DNA of 64,000 nucleotides from NCBI GenBank assembly GCA_035048815.1, contig JAUCBN010000005.1, positions 10,752,517 through 10,816,516 on the forward strand. The letters run 5' to 3'. The notes beneath the pieces are model-generated. The model was not told the DNA's origin. It ran no database searches and was given only the letters and a program-made list of their open reading frames with translations. Origin of the DNA: Abelmoschus esculentus. Taxonomy: Eukaryota > Streptophyta > Magnoliopsida > Malvales > Malvaceae. How positions within the stretch are numbered: the stretch's first letter is position 1; every line of letters starts with the position of its first letter. A program made the translations under genes and the position numbers. Shown one piece after another: positions 11,298 through 22,290 of the stretch.

Positions 11298-13192
11298 ATA
11301 TTTTGTATTCTCAAATTTGTTTATAGTGCACTTAAGACAATCCTAATGACATGTCATTCGTATTCGAATCTAAAGTTAGTGTCACTAAGCCAATATCATA
11401 ATCAAATGTGCATGATAACTTGCTGCTCATAATGCATGCATAATATGTTCAACAAATGAACCAAAGCCATGCCCAAAGGCACCATCATGTATAAGGCAAT
11501 TAACCATATTGTATTTCAAATCATATAACTTGCTGCTCATAATGCATGCATAATATGTTCGACAAATGAACCAAAAGTCATGCCCAAAGGTACCATCATA
11601 TATAAGGCAAATAACCATATTGTATCCCAAATAATTTCTCATAATTTTTCACAATCATGGATGCTAAATAAGCTATGCATTTCAGCAAGTAATTCTCATA
11701 GATGCACCATTTCAAAACATTCTCATGCATTTCCATAAATCTCATTGTATTACCAACATAATGCCTTTATCAAATGTAGCCGAAACTCATATCGGTTTAT
11801 CAAAAACATTTACTTTACTTACTCTTGAACTATGGAAGGTTTTCACACTCTTCCATAGTCCCCAAAACATAATCGTATCAAACGCAGATCGCTTTAAATC
11901 CGTAATCACTCACCAACATGCGAAACGAGCTTTTGCCGCTATCCGATGATCGCACCAACGCACCAGCACTCAAGCTTCTTGTTGTACCTCTTCTACAACA
12001 TTAAATAGGGAATTCTCACATCATAACATGCTCAAACCAACAGCCATAACTGATCACCGTTAAACTACCGAAAACTTAGCCGAAAAGGCCATAAACTAAG
12101 CCTAAACGCATCCGAACAACATCAGCCCAAAACCTAACGAATCTAACATCTAATCCACTTCAATTATGATCCAAAAACACATCCAAACCATCCTTATATC
12201 TCCAGCAACATTAAAGCATCTAAAACAGCCCATAAAACAACCGAAAAGCACCTTAAAACTACACCGATTGCATTATTTCGGGATTAAATTAATGTACTAT
12301 CAAATCAAGAATCAATTAATCATTTAATTAACATAAAAACACAATTGAATCCATCTAATTCCAGCATTGAATGAGATCCAAATAGATTTCATAAAAACAT
12401 TCACAAAATCACTAGATCTAACATTAAAAACATAGAATCAAGTTTTTATTAAAAGATTAGCAAGCTAATACTTGGGAATTTCAATAAAGAACCTTAGAAA
12501 AGAATAAAAATCCAGAAAATTACCTTCAAGATCTATTCACCAAAAAGATGTAATTTCCTCTTCTTGATTCCTTGCAATTTGATGTTGATTTGATGAAATT
12601 GATGCTTAGGTTTTGTAAAAGATGAAAAGATGATGAAAATGATGTAATCTTTGTTGAAAAAGATGCAAAAAACAACAAGGAATTGAAGAGAAAAGATGAA
12701 GAGAAAGTGGAGAGAAAATGAGAGAAAAAGATGAGAGAAAATGAGAGAAAAGTGGTTTTGAGAGAAAATGATTAAAATCTCTAATTAAAATAATTAAAAC
12801 ATATTTTGGTGAATAAATCATTATTAAAAATTAGAAATGGGTTTATGGCCCTCTAAGGATTCTAATTTTAGCTTGCTTTTCAATTTAGTCACTAAAACAT
12901 GTAATTTTTCGAAAATTACAAAATAAGTCCTCCAATTTTTCCAAAAATTACAAATTGGTCATTTATGCATAATTAAGCATAATTAAAAATCAATATAAAG
13001 TCCAAATTATTTTCTTTTAATCTTGAAACATATTTTCAATATTTAAAATCATATTCCAAAATTATTATTTTCCCTAATTAAAATATTCTTATTTATTTTT
13101 CCCCGGAATAATGAACCGGAGAACCCGATTCGACCCGAATCGAATTCTCCTAACTAAGCCTAAACTAATAACCCTAAAAACGGGATGTTACA

Positions 13193-13461
13193 GCAGTGGT
13201 TGCGGTAGTGGTTGCTGTGGAAGGCCTCTATTGCGGCAAGTAAGTTCTGATTTCCTTTATTTACTGTCATGGCTCCTTGGGTCTGTCTCCTCAATCCTTG
13301 ATAAGTACGTTTGATTTCTAGATCAATCTCGTACAACGATTGCTTGGGTTAGCTCTGGTCATACACCAAAAATAAACCAAATAAAATAAAAGAACTAAAA
13401 GAACAAGAAAATAAATAAAACATAATTTAGTTGTCAATCTCCGGCAACGACGCTAAAAACT
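13193..13461 (-). mobile_element. Athila-type 5' internal scrap with primer-binding site
   Basis: The minus strand carries AGCGTCGTTGCCGG at 13454-13441, a one- or two-base variant of the Athila primer site TGGCGCCGTTGCCGGGG (tRNA-Asp type), seven bases from the LTR end at 13462. The remaining 250 bp is leader sequence cut off by the gypsy LTR at 13192. Confidence 0.6.
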
Positions 13462-14770
13462 TGATGCGTGTCAAATATGCGCAATTTGTGCAAGTGAACA
13501 CGTCGCAAGTAATAAAGTGATAAGTATATCAGATATCGTCTCCACAGGGATTGGTGTACTTAATATGTATTTTTTTTGTCTTCTTGCTCTGTAAAGGGAA
13601 TAAAAACAAAAATGACTAAGTTGAGATTTAACTAAATAAAACAATTAAAGAAAACTAAATAAAAGGAGATCAAATTGAGAAAGAGGGCAAGATCAAGTTG
13701 TGTTGTATAGTGGATTTGATTGATCTGTTTTTGTCCAATACAATTGCACCACACTGTCTCGGCAGCACTGCAGATTACTGCCTCGGCAGCGATAGTGTTT
13801 TCTGCCGTGGCAATCCCTTGCTCTTGGGCAGATTTTATCAGGCAAAGTGTCCTTTGATGGTTCCGCTTATCCTAACTCAAAACACTATTGATGATTAGTC
13901 CTTGATGATACCTTCCGGCGTTAATCAATTATAACTAACAACCAATCTCACACTTCTTTTAGCCGCTGAAACTCCAACCTATCCCTAGGCCGAGTTAGTA
14001 TTTTCCAATTAAGTCAAATACCGTACTTACTCCTTTCGTGAATCTAACTCTCTCGAGTCTAGGTAAATAGATTACTCACAAACTTCTCTCCCGAGCTTGG
14101 ATGCAAGAACAAAGAATGGCAAAGAGTAAGCAAATTTTGATATTTTATTACATTGATAACAAGAAACAAGATACAATCTCTTCTCACTAATACTTAACAA
14201 CCTTCACCTAAACCCTAAGAAAGCTTATAACATGATGGAAAAAAGAATAACAATGATTCCTATGGTGAACTCTCTCAATTCGGCTCTCCTATTCCCTTGG
14301 ACGGCTATGCCTTATATAGGCTTGGCCTAGGGCAAACCTTTCCTAAGTAGAATACAACTTGGAATAGGGAACAAGTTATGTATATAGGTCAAAAATTTCC
14401 AAGCTTAATTCTTCTAGAAGGTTTTCCCTCGTGGCCTTGTGTTTGGGCTTTCTTCAGTCTATTTAGCTTCGATCCTTGGGTTTCTTGTCCAGCAACGTTC
14501 TCCTTATTTTTCTTCTCAGTTTACCTGCCATGTTGCTCTTTGTCTTCTGCTGCCTCGGCATCAGGTCTTGCCTCGGCCTCAGTTTGCTGCCGCGGTAATA
14601 CTTTTTCCTACACAGTCATAAAAATGCAGTAAAGTATGTCTTTTCTATAAATATTATCTTTAATAGCATAATCCCTAAATATATCATATTAAGTATATGT
14701 ATTGGTCCAAGTAGGTGTAGAATTGATAATTAATGCCCACGAAAAGTGTAGAAAGTGATAGTGAGTTGAG
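13462..14770 (-). repeat. Athila-like LTR (minus), outer end unclear
   Basis: Left end reads TGATGCGTGTCA (LTR end GACACGCATCA on minus), next to the Athila primer site. It holds the shared Athila LTR blocks: a CCACAGGGATTGG block near 13534, CCTTCCGGCGTTAATCAA near 13910 and CTAACTCTCTCGAGTCTAGG near 14044. The expected TGATGAGTG start is not visible, so the right boundary is approximate. ORFs at 13698-13898 and 14378-14632 fall inside it and are not credible. Confidence 0.55.
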
Positions 14771-15960
14771 CAATTATCAATTACCTCTCGGTTTCAACCC
14801 TAACACTTTTAATGTTGATAAAGTACTACCCTTTTTAGTCATTGAAACTCTCCCTATCCCTAAGGTGAGTTAGGATTCTGCTCCTAGAGTAACCCATTGT
14901 TCATGTTGGTCTAGCTTTTTCTATCCCTAGATCTAAGCTTCATAAACCCCTTAGCTACGACAATCTCCCGAGAGCTCTTACAAATCAAGGTTTAAAGATA
15001 AAAGTGTTAGCTTCATGAACAAAATACTTTTATAAAACCAGAAACAGTAAACACATTCATTTAAACAAAACTAAAATCATTCATAACAAGCCTAAGCCAT
15101 ACTAGTTAGTTCATGGCTAGGTTTAGCAAACTATTCAACTTGCGTTCTTTGAAATACATCTTCAACAACTTAGAAAATAGGTAAAGCAAAGTGAAGAGGA
15201 AGGAAGTCCCAAACGCTTATTCCATGAGGCTTTCTTAGCTTGTCGCTTCTCCTAAAGTCTTGCAAATCCCTTGCTTGAAGCTCTCCAACAATGGTGGCTC
15301 GACTTGAGGTTGAGGTTGAAGATAAAGGAAAGTGGTCGTCTTTCTTCTTTCTTCTTTCTCGTTGCTCTCTTTAAAGTTCTCTCTTTTTTTCTCTTTTCTT
15401 TTTCAGCTCTGATCTCATCTATTTCACCATATTTGTAAAGGAGGATTTGACCTTGTATATATAGGAGGCTTCTAGGGTTTTGTGCCCTAAAGATGCAAGG
15501 AATTTTCCTGACATTTTCTGCAGAGAATTGTAGCAAAATACATGGAATTACAGAAGAGGCGTGGATGGCCTGGAATTCACGCGTAAGGATAGTGGGATAT
15601 AGGTTTATCCTCTCTGCAGTTCTGTTTTGTCTGCTCACAATGCTATAACATCTTTAAGTCCAATCCAACACTAAAGTTGCTATAGCATATCTTCCATTTT
15701 TTCAACTTTGCCCCGACAATCTACACAACTCCATCAACAGAATACCCTTCAAAGCAGCATCTTTAAAAATAAAAGAAAAAATAAAACTAAAACATAATCT
15801 AAATGCAAATGAAATGCAACTAAATGCAATGCAAATGAGCTTGAAATCAAACAAAACCTTAAGTAAAAGGGTATAAAATATACGCTTTTTTAAAGCGTTA
15901 ACAACTATAACTTAGCAAAAGTGTGTGTTTGCACCATAAAGGTGTAGGGTCTTCCTACGT
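14771..15960 (-). repeat. Second Athila-type LTR-like stretch
   Basis: 14790-15060 repeats the order of blocks found at 13900-14170 (GAAACTCTCCCTATCCCTAAG, then GAGTTAGG, then CTCCCGAGAGCTC), but the sequences are diverged, so it looks like an LTR of a related family inserted next to or into the first. A purine-rich minus-strand ORF (15252-15638) lies in it and shows no domain. Boundaries uncertain. Confidence 0.4.
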
Positions 15961-18043
15961 GCAACACCCTCCTCGGGTGTGTGGCTACTGATGTTGTGTG
16001 ACCTCGGACCACACATTTAATGTATATGTATATAATGATGATTGATAATGCTTTAAAATTGTTATAAAATTACCATGCAAAATACCATATGTTTAGGCAA
16101 TTATTACAGTGTTAATCTTTCTTTTTCATCATAGCGTGTTGCATGTATTTAATTATAAATTGCACATTCTAGTATCATTCTTTTAGAACTTATTTTTAGA
16201 ATCAACTAATAGTGATTACAGTAGTATTTGTTTTAGAGTATACTCTCAACCATTGGACATTGATCACTTAATCACTTTGCTGGCATTATTGGTACTCAAA
16301 TCCGTGACCTCTAGGAACAACAACCGTTCCTTTAACTAATGAGACTAGATAACTCGTGTTGTTTCTTTTAGAACCTTCCTATTAGAGAAGACTAAACCTT
16401 TGATAAATTTTAGGTTAATCGTGTCATTTTTAATTTTAAACTCATTATACCTAGGGACATTTAAATCTAAATCATAATCACTATTAAGTTTTCAGATTTG
16501 TCACTGACAAATTCTAATTCAGGATTTACCTTAACACAATCAGGTGAATCATCATTTTTTCTTTAAACTCTAATTCTTATTCCTATATTGTCATGATGTA
16601 ATCCTTTCTTTTAAAGTCTAAATTCAATATTACTGACCTCAATTTTTTACATTTTCATCCTCTTCTTTATCAACTTCATCTTCAATTTTTATTTTTCATC
16701 CTTAACTTCATCTGTAATAATAATATTTTATTTTTTTTAAGATATACATAATTTATCTATTTTTAGAGAGGTTATTGATTAATCCTATACAATCAGAGTC
16801 ACTTTATAAGATAACATATAAAAGTTTTTATTTTTTCTATTACGTATTCAATACAAAAAACAAAAATTTAACATATTGAACTACGTTATAAAATAATTTA
16901 ATCAATAATACCAAAACTTACATCCAACAATCATACAATCTTTTTCAATTTCATGCAATATAGTAAAATATGAAAAAAAAAAAATATTTCAACACCAATG
17001 ATTTTAATAAAAAATGAATGAACAAAAATAATCCTAAAATTAGTCTAGACTACTTATGTTACTCCATTGCATAAACCCCTTCATTGTGAGGCCCCAACCA
17101 ATTATCTTCCCTAATTCGAAATTATCTACAATATAAAGTAACAAAAACCAGAATAAAAAATTAAAATAAGAGTCGATAAAAAAATCCAAAACCGAAATAA
17201 AAAACAAAATAACAATAAACAATAAAAAAAAATCTTAGAATGAATAAAACAAAAAATGAATTAAAATAGGAAATATCCTTATTATTTCCTTTCAAGTTTT
17301 TCAAGAAAATATACTATAATCGTTTGATTTTCTCTCAAATCTTGCTCGTTTCTAGAAGATAATGACCTAAGAATATACACTCGTTCTCCTCCAAAATCTT
17401 TTGAGTTAATCTAAATTAATAAATAAAGTTATTGGAGCGTAAAATAGACAATCCACCTGAAAACTTTGTGAAAAAACTTGAAATTTTTTAATTTGGTTAG
17501 CTGTTAGATATTTTTTCATCGAAATTTAATGACACTTAACGTCAGAGTGAACAAAAGTTTATATTTCGAAAATGTAGGTAATCTTATTAGTCATTTTTTA
17601 AAAATTAATGACCAAAACTAAACTGAGAGTAAATAAAATTGAGTGATGCAATAATTAACCTTTTAAAAAATAGTTTAACCAATTTAAAATTTTATAATAA
17701 ACTTTAAATTTTTTTTAATATTTTAAATTAAGACTTCTTTCATAATTCTAACTGTTCCATTAATCCTCTAAAAAAATTAGTTAATTTTTTAAAAATATAT
17801 AAATTAAACCTTTAAATATTTTTTTAAAATTTTAAGTCGACACCTTTAAATTTTTTCTCCAATTTTACCCACTGTAATAAAAACAATGAGATGATTGTTT
17901 CGCTAGTTACACCTCAATATATGAAGTTACTATTTTATCCTGGTAGATATATAAGTATTAAAAAGATAAAATGTCAAATAAAAAAATCTTTTGTTTTACA
18001 TTTTATATTTAGAGAATTATAGAAAATGGTTTATTTTATGTTT
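15961..18043. other. AT-rich intergenic DNA, nothing recognised
   Basis: No ORF longer than 60 codons with a plausible product, no LTR ends or tRNA-like structure found. Marks the return to non-LTR sequence before the gene island. Confidence 0.5.
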
Positions 18044-18932
18044 AAATATTTTTTTTTTGCATAAAAATAATTTTAACCCTTAACGTTTAGATTTTTTTTA
18101 TTTTGACTCTCATTCCTTTTTGAGATAAATTTAGCTCTTAACCTATGTCTTTTTGACAAATATCTTATTTTATAACTAACATAATGACTAGGTCATTAAA
18201 AATTTAATTATGATAACATATGATAATATATTTTAAATGATATGGTATCTAAGCTATCAAATATATACACGTGGAATATAATTTTATTCTAATCATTTAA
18301 AATAAAAATTAATTAAATCTAAAACAAAAATATACTAATAAAAATTTTTGTAAAGATTGCTATCGATAAATCAAAAGTAAGGGATTTTGATACTAATCAA
18401 TTGAGTTTTTGTTATTTTAATTTAGAATATATATATTTTAGTGTTTAATCTAAATTGAAAGTTTAGTGTTTTGATTTATAGTTTAAGATTTAAATTTAAA
18501 TTTAAAAGTAGTAAATTTAAGATTTTAGGTTTTGAGTTTTAATTAAATTTAAAAAAATCAAAATTATAAAAAAAAATAAAGTAGTAAATTTATTTAAGTT
18601 TTAATAACCAAAATATTTTAGATTTAATTAAGTTTTAATATTTTATTTGAATTTTAATTATTTTTTATTTTATATTAGAATAAAATTGTATTTCATATGT
18701 ATGTATTTGAAAGGTTAGATGTCATATCATTTAAAATATAGTATCACATGTTTATTATATGTCATCATCATTAAATTTTTAACGGGGTAATTTTCATGAT
18801 AGTTAAAAAATAAGATACTTGTCAGAAAACTTAGTTTAAAAACTAAATTTATTTCAAATAAAAAATCAGAACTAAAATAATAAAAACTATAAATATTAAG
18901 ATTAAAATTATCTTTATACTTATATATTTTTT
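18044..18932. mobile_element. Fold-back / MITE-like element with arms of about 275 bp
   Basis: The sequence 18044-18320 is an imperfect inverted repeat of 18640-18932. Matching landmarks are AAATATCTTATTTTATAACTA (near 18160) with the complement of TTAAAAAATAAGATACTTGT (near 18805), and ATTTTAAATGATATGG (18229) with the complement of CATATCATTTAAAATATA (18724). Identity is roughly 75-80 percent by eye. The centre (18321-18639) is AT-rich with no ORF, so the element would be non-autonomous. Ends and TSD are not resolved. Confidence 0.65.
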
Positions 18933-19461
18933 CTAAATTATATTTATAAGATAATTTTACATAAATGTCAGCTATGTTCCACTAAGTACGTGTATCACTG
19001 TATACTTTTAAATATTTTAATTACTTTTGAAATCATGAAATTAAAAATATTATTTAATATTATTTAAAATCGGATATAATTCATTTGTCTTCAAAGGGTA
19101 AAAATTGTTTAATGTCGAATTTTAATCTATCTATCTTTAAACAATATCAACTTTTTTATTACTTTTAGTTAAAGTAAAAATACTATTTAAAATTAAATTA
19201 TAATTTATCTGATTTCTGATTACTTTCTATTATTGAAATTAATTCGAAAGAATTCTTATTTTTGCGAATAAAAAAATTAAAAATAATATTTTTGTAATTC
19301 TACCCTATAGATTTTTTAAAATACTTTTTGATACAATATTACCCTAATTTACCCATAACAAAGTCATCTAAGTAAAGAAAAGAAATTCCAGCTTCCTCCT
19401 AGAAAACCAAAAGTATACAAAGATCAAATTTAAGGGGAAAAAACAAGAAAATTAAAAATAA
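18933..19461. other. AT-rich region downstream of the protamine P1-like gene
   Basis: Probably holds the 3' UTR and polyadenylation region of the gene ending at 19462 on minus; no distinct signal could be singled out in such AT-rich DNA. Confidence 0.4.
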
Positions 19462-20376
19462 TCACGTGAAACCCAACTTTCTCTTCTTCCACAAACTCAT
19501 CTCAGGATTGAGTCTTGCAGCTGTTCTAGCCGGTTCTGATTTACATCTGGTGAGGATTAGAGGCCCTATTTCCACTGTTTTCAACTCTCTGTTGTCTTTC
19601 CATTTTTCTTCTTTGGGGAAACATGGATTTTCTTTAGCTTCTGTATCCATTCGGGTCCCCTGATCCGAATCTCTGCAAATGGTTTCTGTTTTCGAAGTGG
19701 GTTTCTCCTCGTCTTCTTGAAATCCTCTGTTTTCCGGCTTTGTTTCTTCATTTTTTTCTTGGTTGGTTAATGGCGATCCCCAGAATCTACAAGCTAAAGA
19801 AGAAGATCTGTAGGGAGCAGATCGACAACGTGTTAAAATCAATGCATTTTTAGGTGGCGATGAACACGAAGAAGAAGCAAAAATCTTAGCGTCCTTCTCA
19901 TCTTCTTCACTCTTTCCTTCTTCTTCTTGAACGGAATCTTCAGTTTTGATCCCAAATTTCGATGAATCTTCTCTGTTTCTGGGATTTCTACAGCACTTCC
20001 GATGGAGAAACGCTCCCCATTTCTTCCAAGAGCATCGGAAACCAGGCTTGGCCTTGACTTTCCAGAAAAAATGATGACGAAACATAACGTTTCTGATCCA
20101 TTTACAACGGCCACGGCTATGGCGATGGGTCGTGCCTCCAGATTTTGCACCGGTTTGTTTCGAGCGTTTGACACGAACCTGACCCATGCAAGTAACCTTA
20201 GGCGAAGAAGGCTCCTGGGTTTCAATGGCGGTGTTCTTCTTTCGAATGAACATCGGGCTTGCACGTGACCTTCCCCTGCTCCTACTCCCAACATTGCTTC
20301 TCAAAAACCTCATCAATGGCGGTGGGTACTTCTCAGCCCGAACCGGGCTCGATTTGGGTTTCGACAATACCTTCAT
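19462..20376 (-). CDS. Protamine P1-like family protein (plant, uncharacterised)
   Basis: Single-exon gene for a basic 304-residue protein, the only intact host gene in the window. The N-terminus from MKVLSKPKSSPVRAEKYPPP through LMRFLRSNVGSRSRGRSR and SPMFIRKK, and the motif EPSSPKVTCMGQVRVKRS, match my memory of the plant family annotated 'protamine P1 family' (Arabidopsis At2g37100-like). A W/R/K/C-rich middle (WKVKAKPGFRCSWKKWG) precedes an acidic E/D/K stretch. Two copies of an LILTRC(R/K)S(A/E)P motif follow, one central and one near the C-terminus, which ends KKRKLGFT. The frame is open upstream to an ATG at 20508, giving 348 residues; I prefer 20376 because family members begin at MKV and a TATAAA lies inside the extension. 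Function is unknown; the basic composition suggests a nuclear or nucleic-acid-bound protein, but that is inference. Confidence 0.8.
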   Translation of the reverse strand: MKVLSKPKSSPVRAEKYPPPLMRFLRSNVGSRSRGRSRASPMFIRKKNTAIETQEPSSPKVTCMGQVRVKRSKQTGAKSGGTTHRHSRGRCKWIRNVMFRHHFFWKVKAKPGFRCSWKKWGAFLHRKCCRNPRNREDSSKFGIKTEDSVQEEEGKSEEDEKDAKIFASSSCSSPPKNALILTRCRSAPYRSSSLACRFWGSPLTNQEKNEETKPENRGFQEDEEKPTSKTETICRDSDQGTRMDTEAKENPCFPKEEKWKDNRELKTVEIGPLILTRCKSEPARTAARLNPEMSLWKKRKLGFT

Positions 20377-20472
20377 TTCCGGGGGATGACACCTTTTTCT
20401 TTCCCTTTTTTTCCTTTTATTTTGTTTTATCACGAGACTATGAAGGTTTTTGAGTTTGGAGATGGAAAAAGG

Positions 20473-20478
20473 TTTATA
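20473..20478 (-). promoter_or_regulatory. Possible TATA box of the protamine P1-like gene
   Basis: The minus strand reads AGTATAAACC here, about 97 bases before the preferred ATG at 20376, leaving room for a 5' leader of 60-70 bases. If used, the ATG at 20508 would lie upstream of transcription and could not be the start. Confidence 0.4.
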
Positions 20479-20508
20479 CTTTGGTTGTTTGTCTTCCTCT
20501 AAAAGCAT

Positions 20509-21329
20509 GTGTTTTTGCGTGTAAGAACTCTGGGGATGTTTCAGCTCTGCTGGTAAGAAGACACAGTGGTCACCTCACACTCCCTCTTTGTTGTTCTCTC
20601 CACTTTTGCTTTGCTTTCTAATTTACATTTTTTTAATAAAGAAATAAATTATTTTTGCACGGATGGGTGTATCCATTGAAATATAATATGTATTTTCTTT
20701 TTCAGGGTGTAGGGTAAGCCAAACACAACCCTACAAACACAAAAAGATTCATCTGAAAGTACAGTTAATATGGAGCAGTGTTAACCGTTGGATCTTGATT
20801 CAGTGTAGTAACATCTGATGGTTTTGTTTGGAAGAAAAATGGGTGTTAAACAGGATAGGGTGGGGGTGTTGTTTGTCCAGTCAGTTCACTCACACAAAGC
20901 ATTATGATTGGATGGTGATTGATGGGAAGTAATCGTAGAAGGTGAATTTTGCAGTAAATTTTTATGAGAAATAGTAGCAGACAAGGTTAAACACTGTAGA
21001 TCTGGTTGAATGCATTCACGCTCATCTGATTACTTTTAGATCCATAGTTATAAATTGACAGGACACCTTACTCTTGAGAACAGAGAAAAGCATCACTTTT
21101 TTATGTTTTTTAAGTTACAAGAAAATAGAATCAAACTAATAGTTTAGTTCCAATAATGTAAAACATTGAAAGTCAACCAAATTTAGATATATAAACAAGT
21201 AATGGGGTCATCATATTCAATGGTTCCACCAATCCTTTTGCCTGCCTCTCCAACAAGCAATCACCACCCCACTATACAGGGATATAAAAAGGTGACCTAA
21301 ACTGGAATCTCGCTTGAAATCTGTTCGAG
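20509..21329. other. Upstream intergenic region of the protamine P1-like gene
   Basis: No gene or repeat recognised. Contains a pyrimidine-rich tract (20575-20625), which on minus is a purine-rich leader-like stretch. This is the likely promoter region of the gene to the left. Confidence 0.35.
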
Positions 21330-21660
21330 TCAAAATTTAATTTAACTCGAGATGTAATGATCCGAACTTGATTTGTATCCGACTGTTGTTGATCCGAACC
21401 CGAATTGTACTTGTTATTGTAGTAACCGAACCCAAATTGTATCTGACCTAGAATGATTTGAACCCGATTTCAACATGTTACTGTATACCTGAAACTAGAC
21501 CTATATCCGACTGAAACGAACCCGAACTCGAGTTTGACATGACAAATAACCTATATTAACCGACTGAATCGACCCGAGACCTGATTTTACCCGACTTGTT
21601 TTGAACTCGACCTGATAAATAACCCGACCTGTTTTGTACCCGACCTGTTATTGACATAAA
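21330..21660. repeat. Degenerate CCGAACCCGA-rich array, left of the MULE
   Basis: About fifteen imperfect repeats of (A/G)ACCCGA(A/C) and CCGACCTG motifs separated by 10-20 bases. A similar stretch on the same strand lies at 38575-38840 beyond the other end of the Mutator-like element. Confidence 0.6.
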
Positions 21661-22119
21661 CTAATATTAACAAAACTTAATATTTACATGACATATAATT
21701 AAATATACTATATGATGAATTTAAAATATTGATAAATATAATTAGGCTTAAAAATAGAATTAGACATGAGAATTAATTTATGATTAATATTTAAATATAG
21801 TATTACATATTTAATTAAATTAATTTATTTACTATTTTATTTAGTTTTAATATATTTAATTTTAATTATAATTTTAAATTAAATACATACACTATATTAG
21901 TAATATACATACATTAACCCATAAACAAATTAAATATATATATATTAGTATACATTTAAGTGTGTATCTAATATGTATTATATATTAAAGTATATTATAT
22001 ATATATTATAAATATATTATATATTACATAAGTAAATTGTCAAAAATATTGATAAAAAATTTTTCCTAAAATATTGATTCTAACAAAATATTTCTAGATC
22101 TATTGAGTTTTCTACAGTG
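21661..22119. other. Very AT-rich spacer with TATATA runs
   Basis: TA-rich low-complexity DNA between the CCGAACCCGA array and the terminal repeat; it resembles 37600-38570 on the other side. No coding. Confidence 0.5.
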
Positions 22120-22126
22120 TTCATTG

Positions 22127-22290
22127 AGGTCGGTTCAAGAGAACCCGACTATGAACAGTGATTTCGATTTAAATTAAAAAAATAATAGAAGTGTGGCTCA
22201 GGAGAGCACGACTTCCAACAGTGTATAACACTGTTCAAAGTCGAGCTCAGCTGAGTCGACTTCAATTTTTATCCTACAAGCGGGTGCAGG
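22127..22290. repeat. Left terminal inverted repeat of the MULE
   Basis: GATTTAAATTAAAAAAATA ... GCTCAGGAGAGC(A/C)CGACTTC, CAACAGTGT, then AAAGTCGAGCTCAGCTGAGT matches the reverse complement of 37430-37575. It contains three near-palindromic units (about 22129-22152, 22192-22214, 22237-22262) of the form AAGTCG-GCTCA-nn-TGAGC-CGACTT. The outermost unit lacks an obvious partner on the right. Confidence 0.7.

Larger units (their letters stand above)
3863..13192 (-). mobile_element. Tekay/Del-like Ty3/gypsy retrotransposon, decayed
   Basis: Read on the minus strand: a complete 5' LTR (13192 down to 9569), an initiator-Met tRNA primer-binding site (9563-9553), a long unrecognisable stretch, an RNase H tail and integrase (6690-5518), then a partial 3' LTR (5517-3863). 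Left and right LTRs are near-identical over 3863-5517 versus about 10137-11773. A deletion joins the integrase C-terminus directly to the LTR interior at about 5517, removing the polypurine tract and about 1.4 kb of LTR. A second break at about 3863 removes the LTR end and the left TSD. The right flank begins GCAGT. Confidence 0.8.
9569..13192 (-). repeat. Complete 5' LTR of the Tekay-like element (3624 bp)
   Basis: Minus strand begins TGTAACATCCCG at 13192 and ends GGGGATTACA at 9569, so it has TG...CA ends. It contains, in + coordinates, the palindrome array 10137-10310, the minisatellite 11059-11297, the duplicated block of about 118 bp, and a purine-rich GAGAAAATGA stretch near 12650-12780. 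Its family reappears as a solo LTR at 27296-34723. Short ORFs inside (for example 12606-12821) are not genes. Confidence 0.9.

Noticed and set aside
14378..14632. 84-codon hydrophobic + ORF
   Set aside because: Falls inside the Athila-like LTR and reflects pyrimidine-rich composition, not a membrane protein gene.
15252..15638. 128-codon minus ORF
   Set aside because: Lies in LTR-like sequence; the K/R/E-rich part comes from a CTTTCTTCTTT low-complexity tract.
19839..20294. ORFs overlapping the protamine P1-like gene (also 20002-20268, 20186-20389)
   Set aside because: Other-frame or antisense shadows of the conserved gene.
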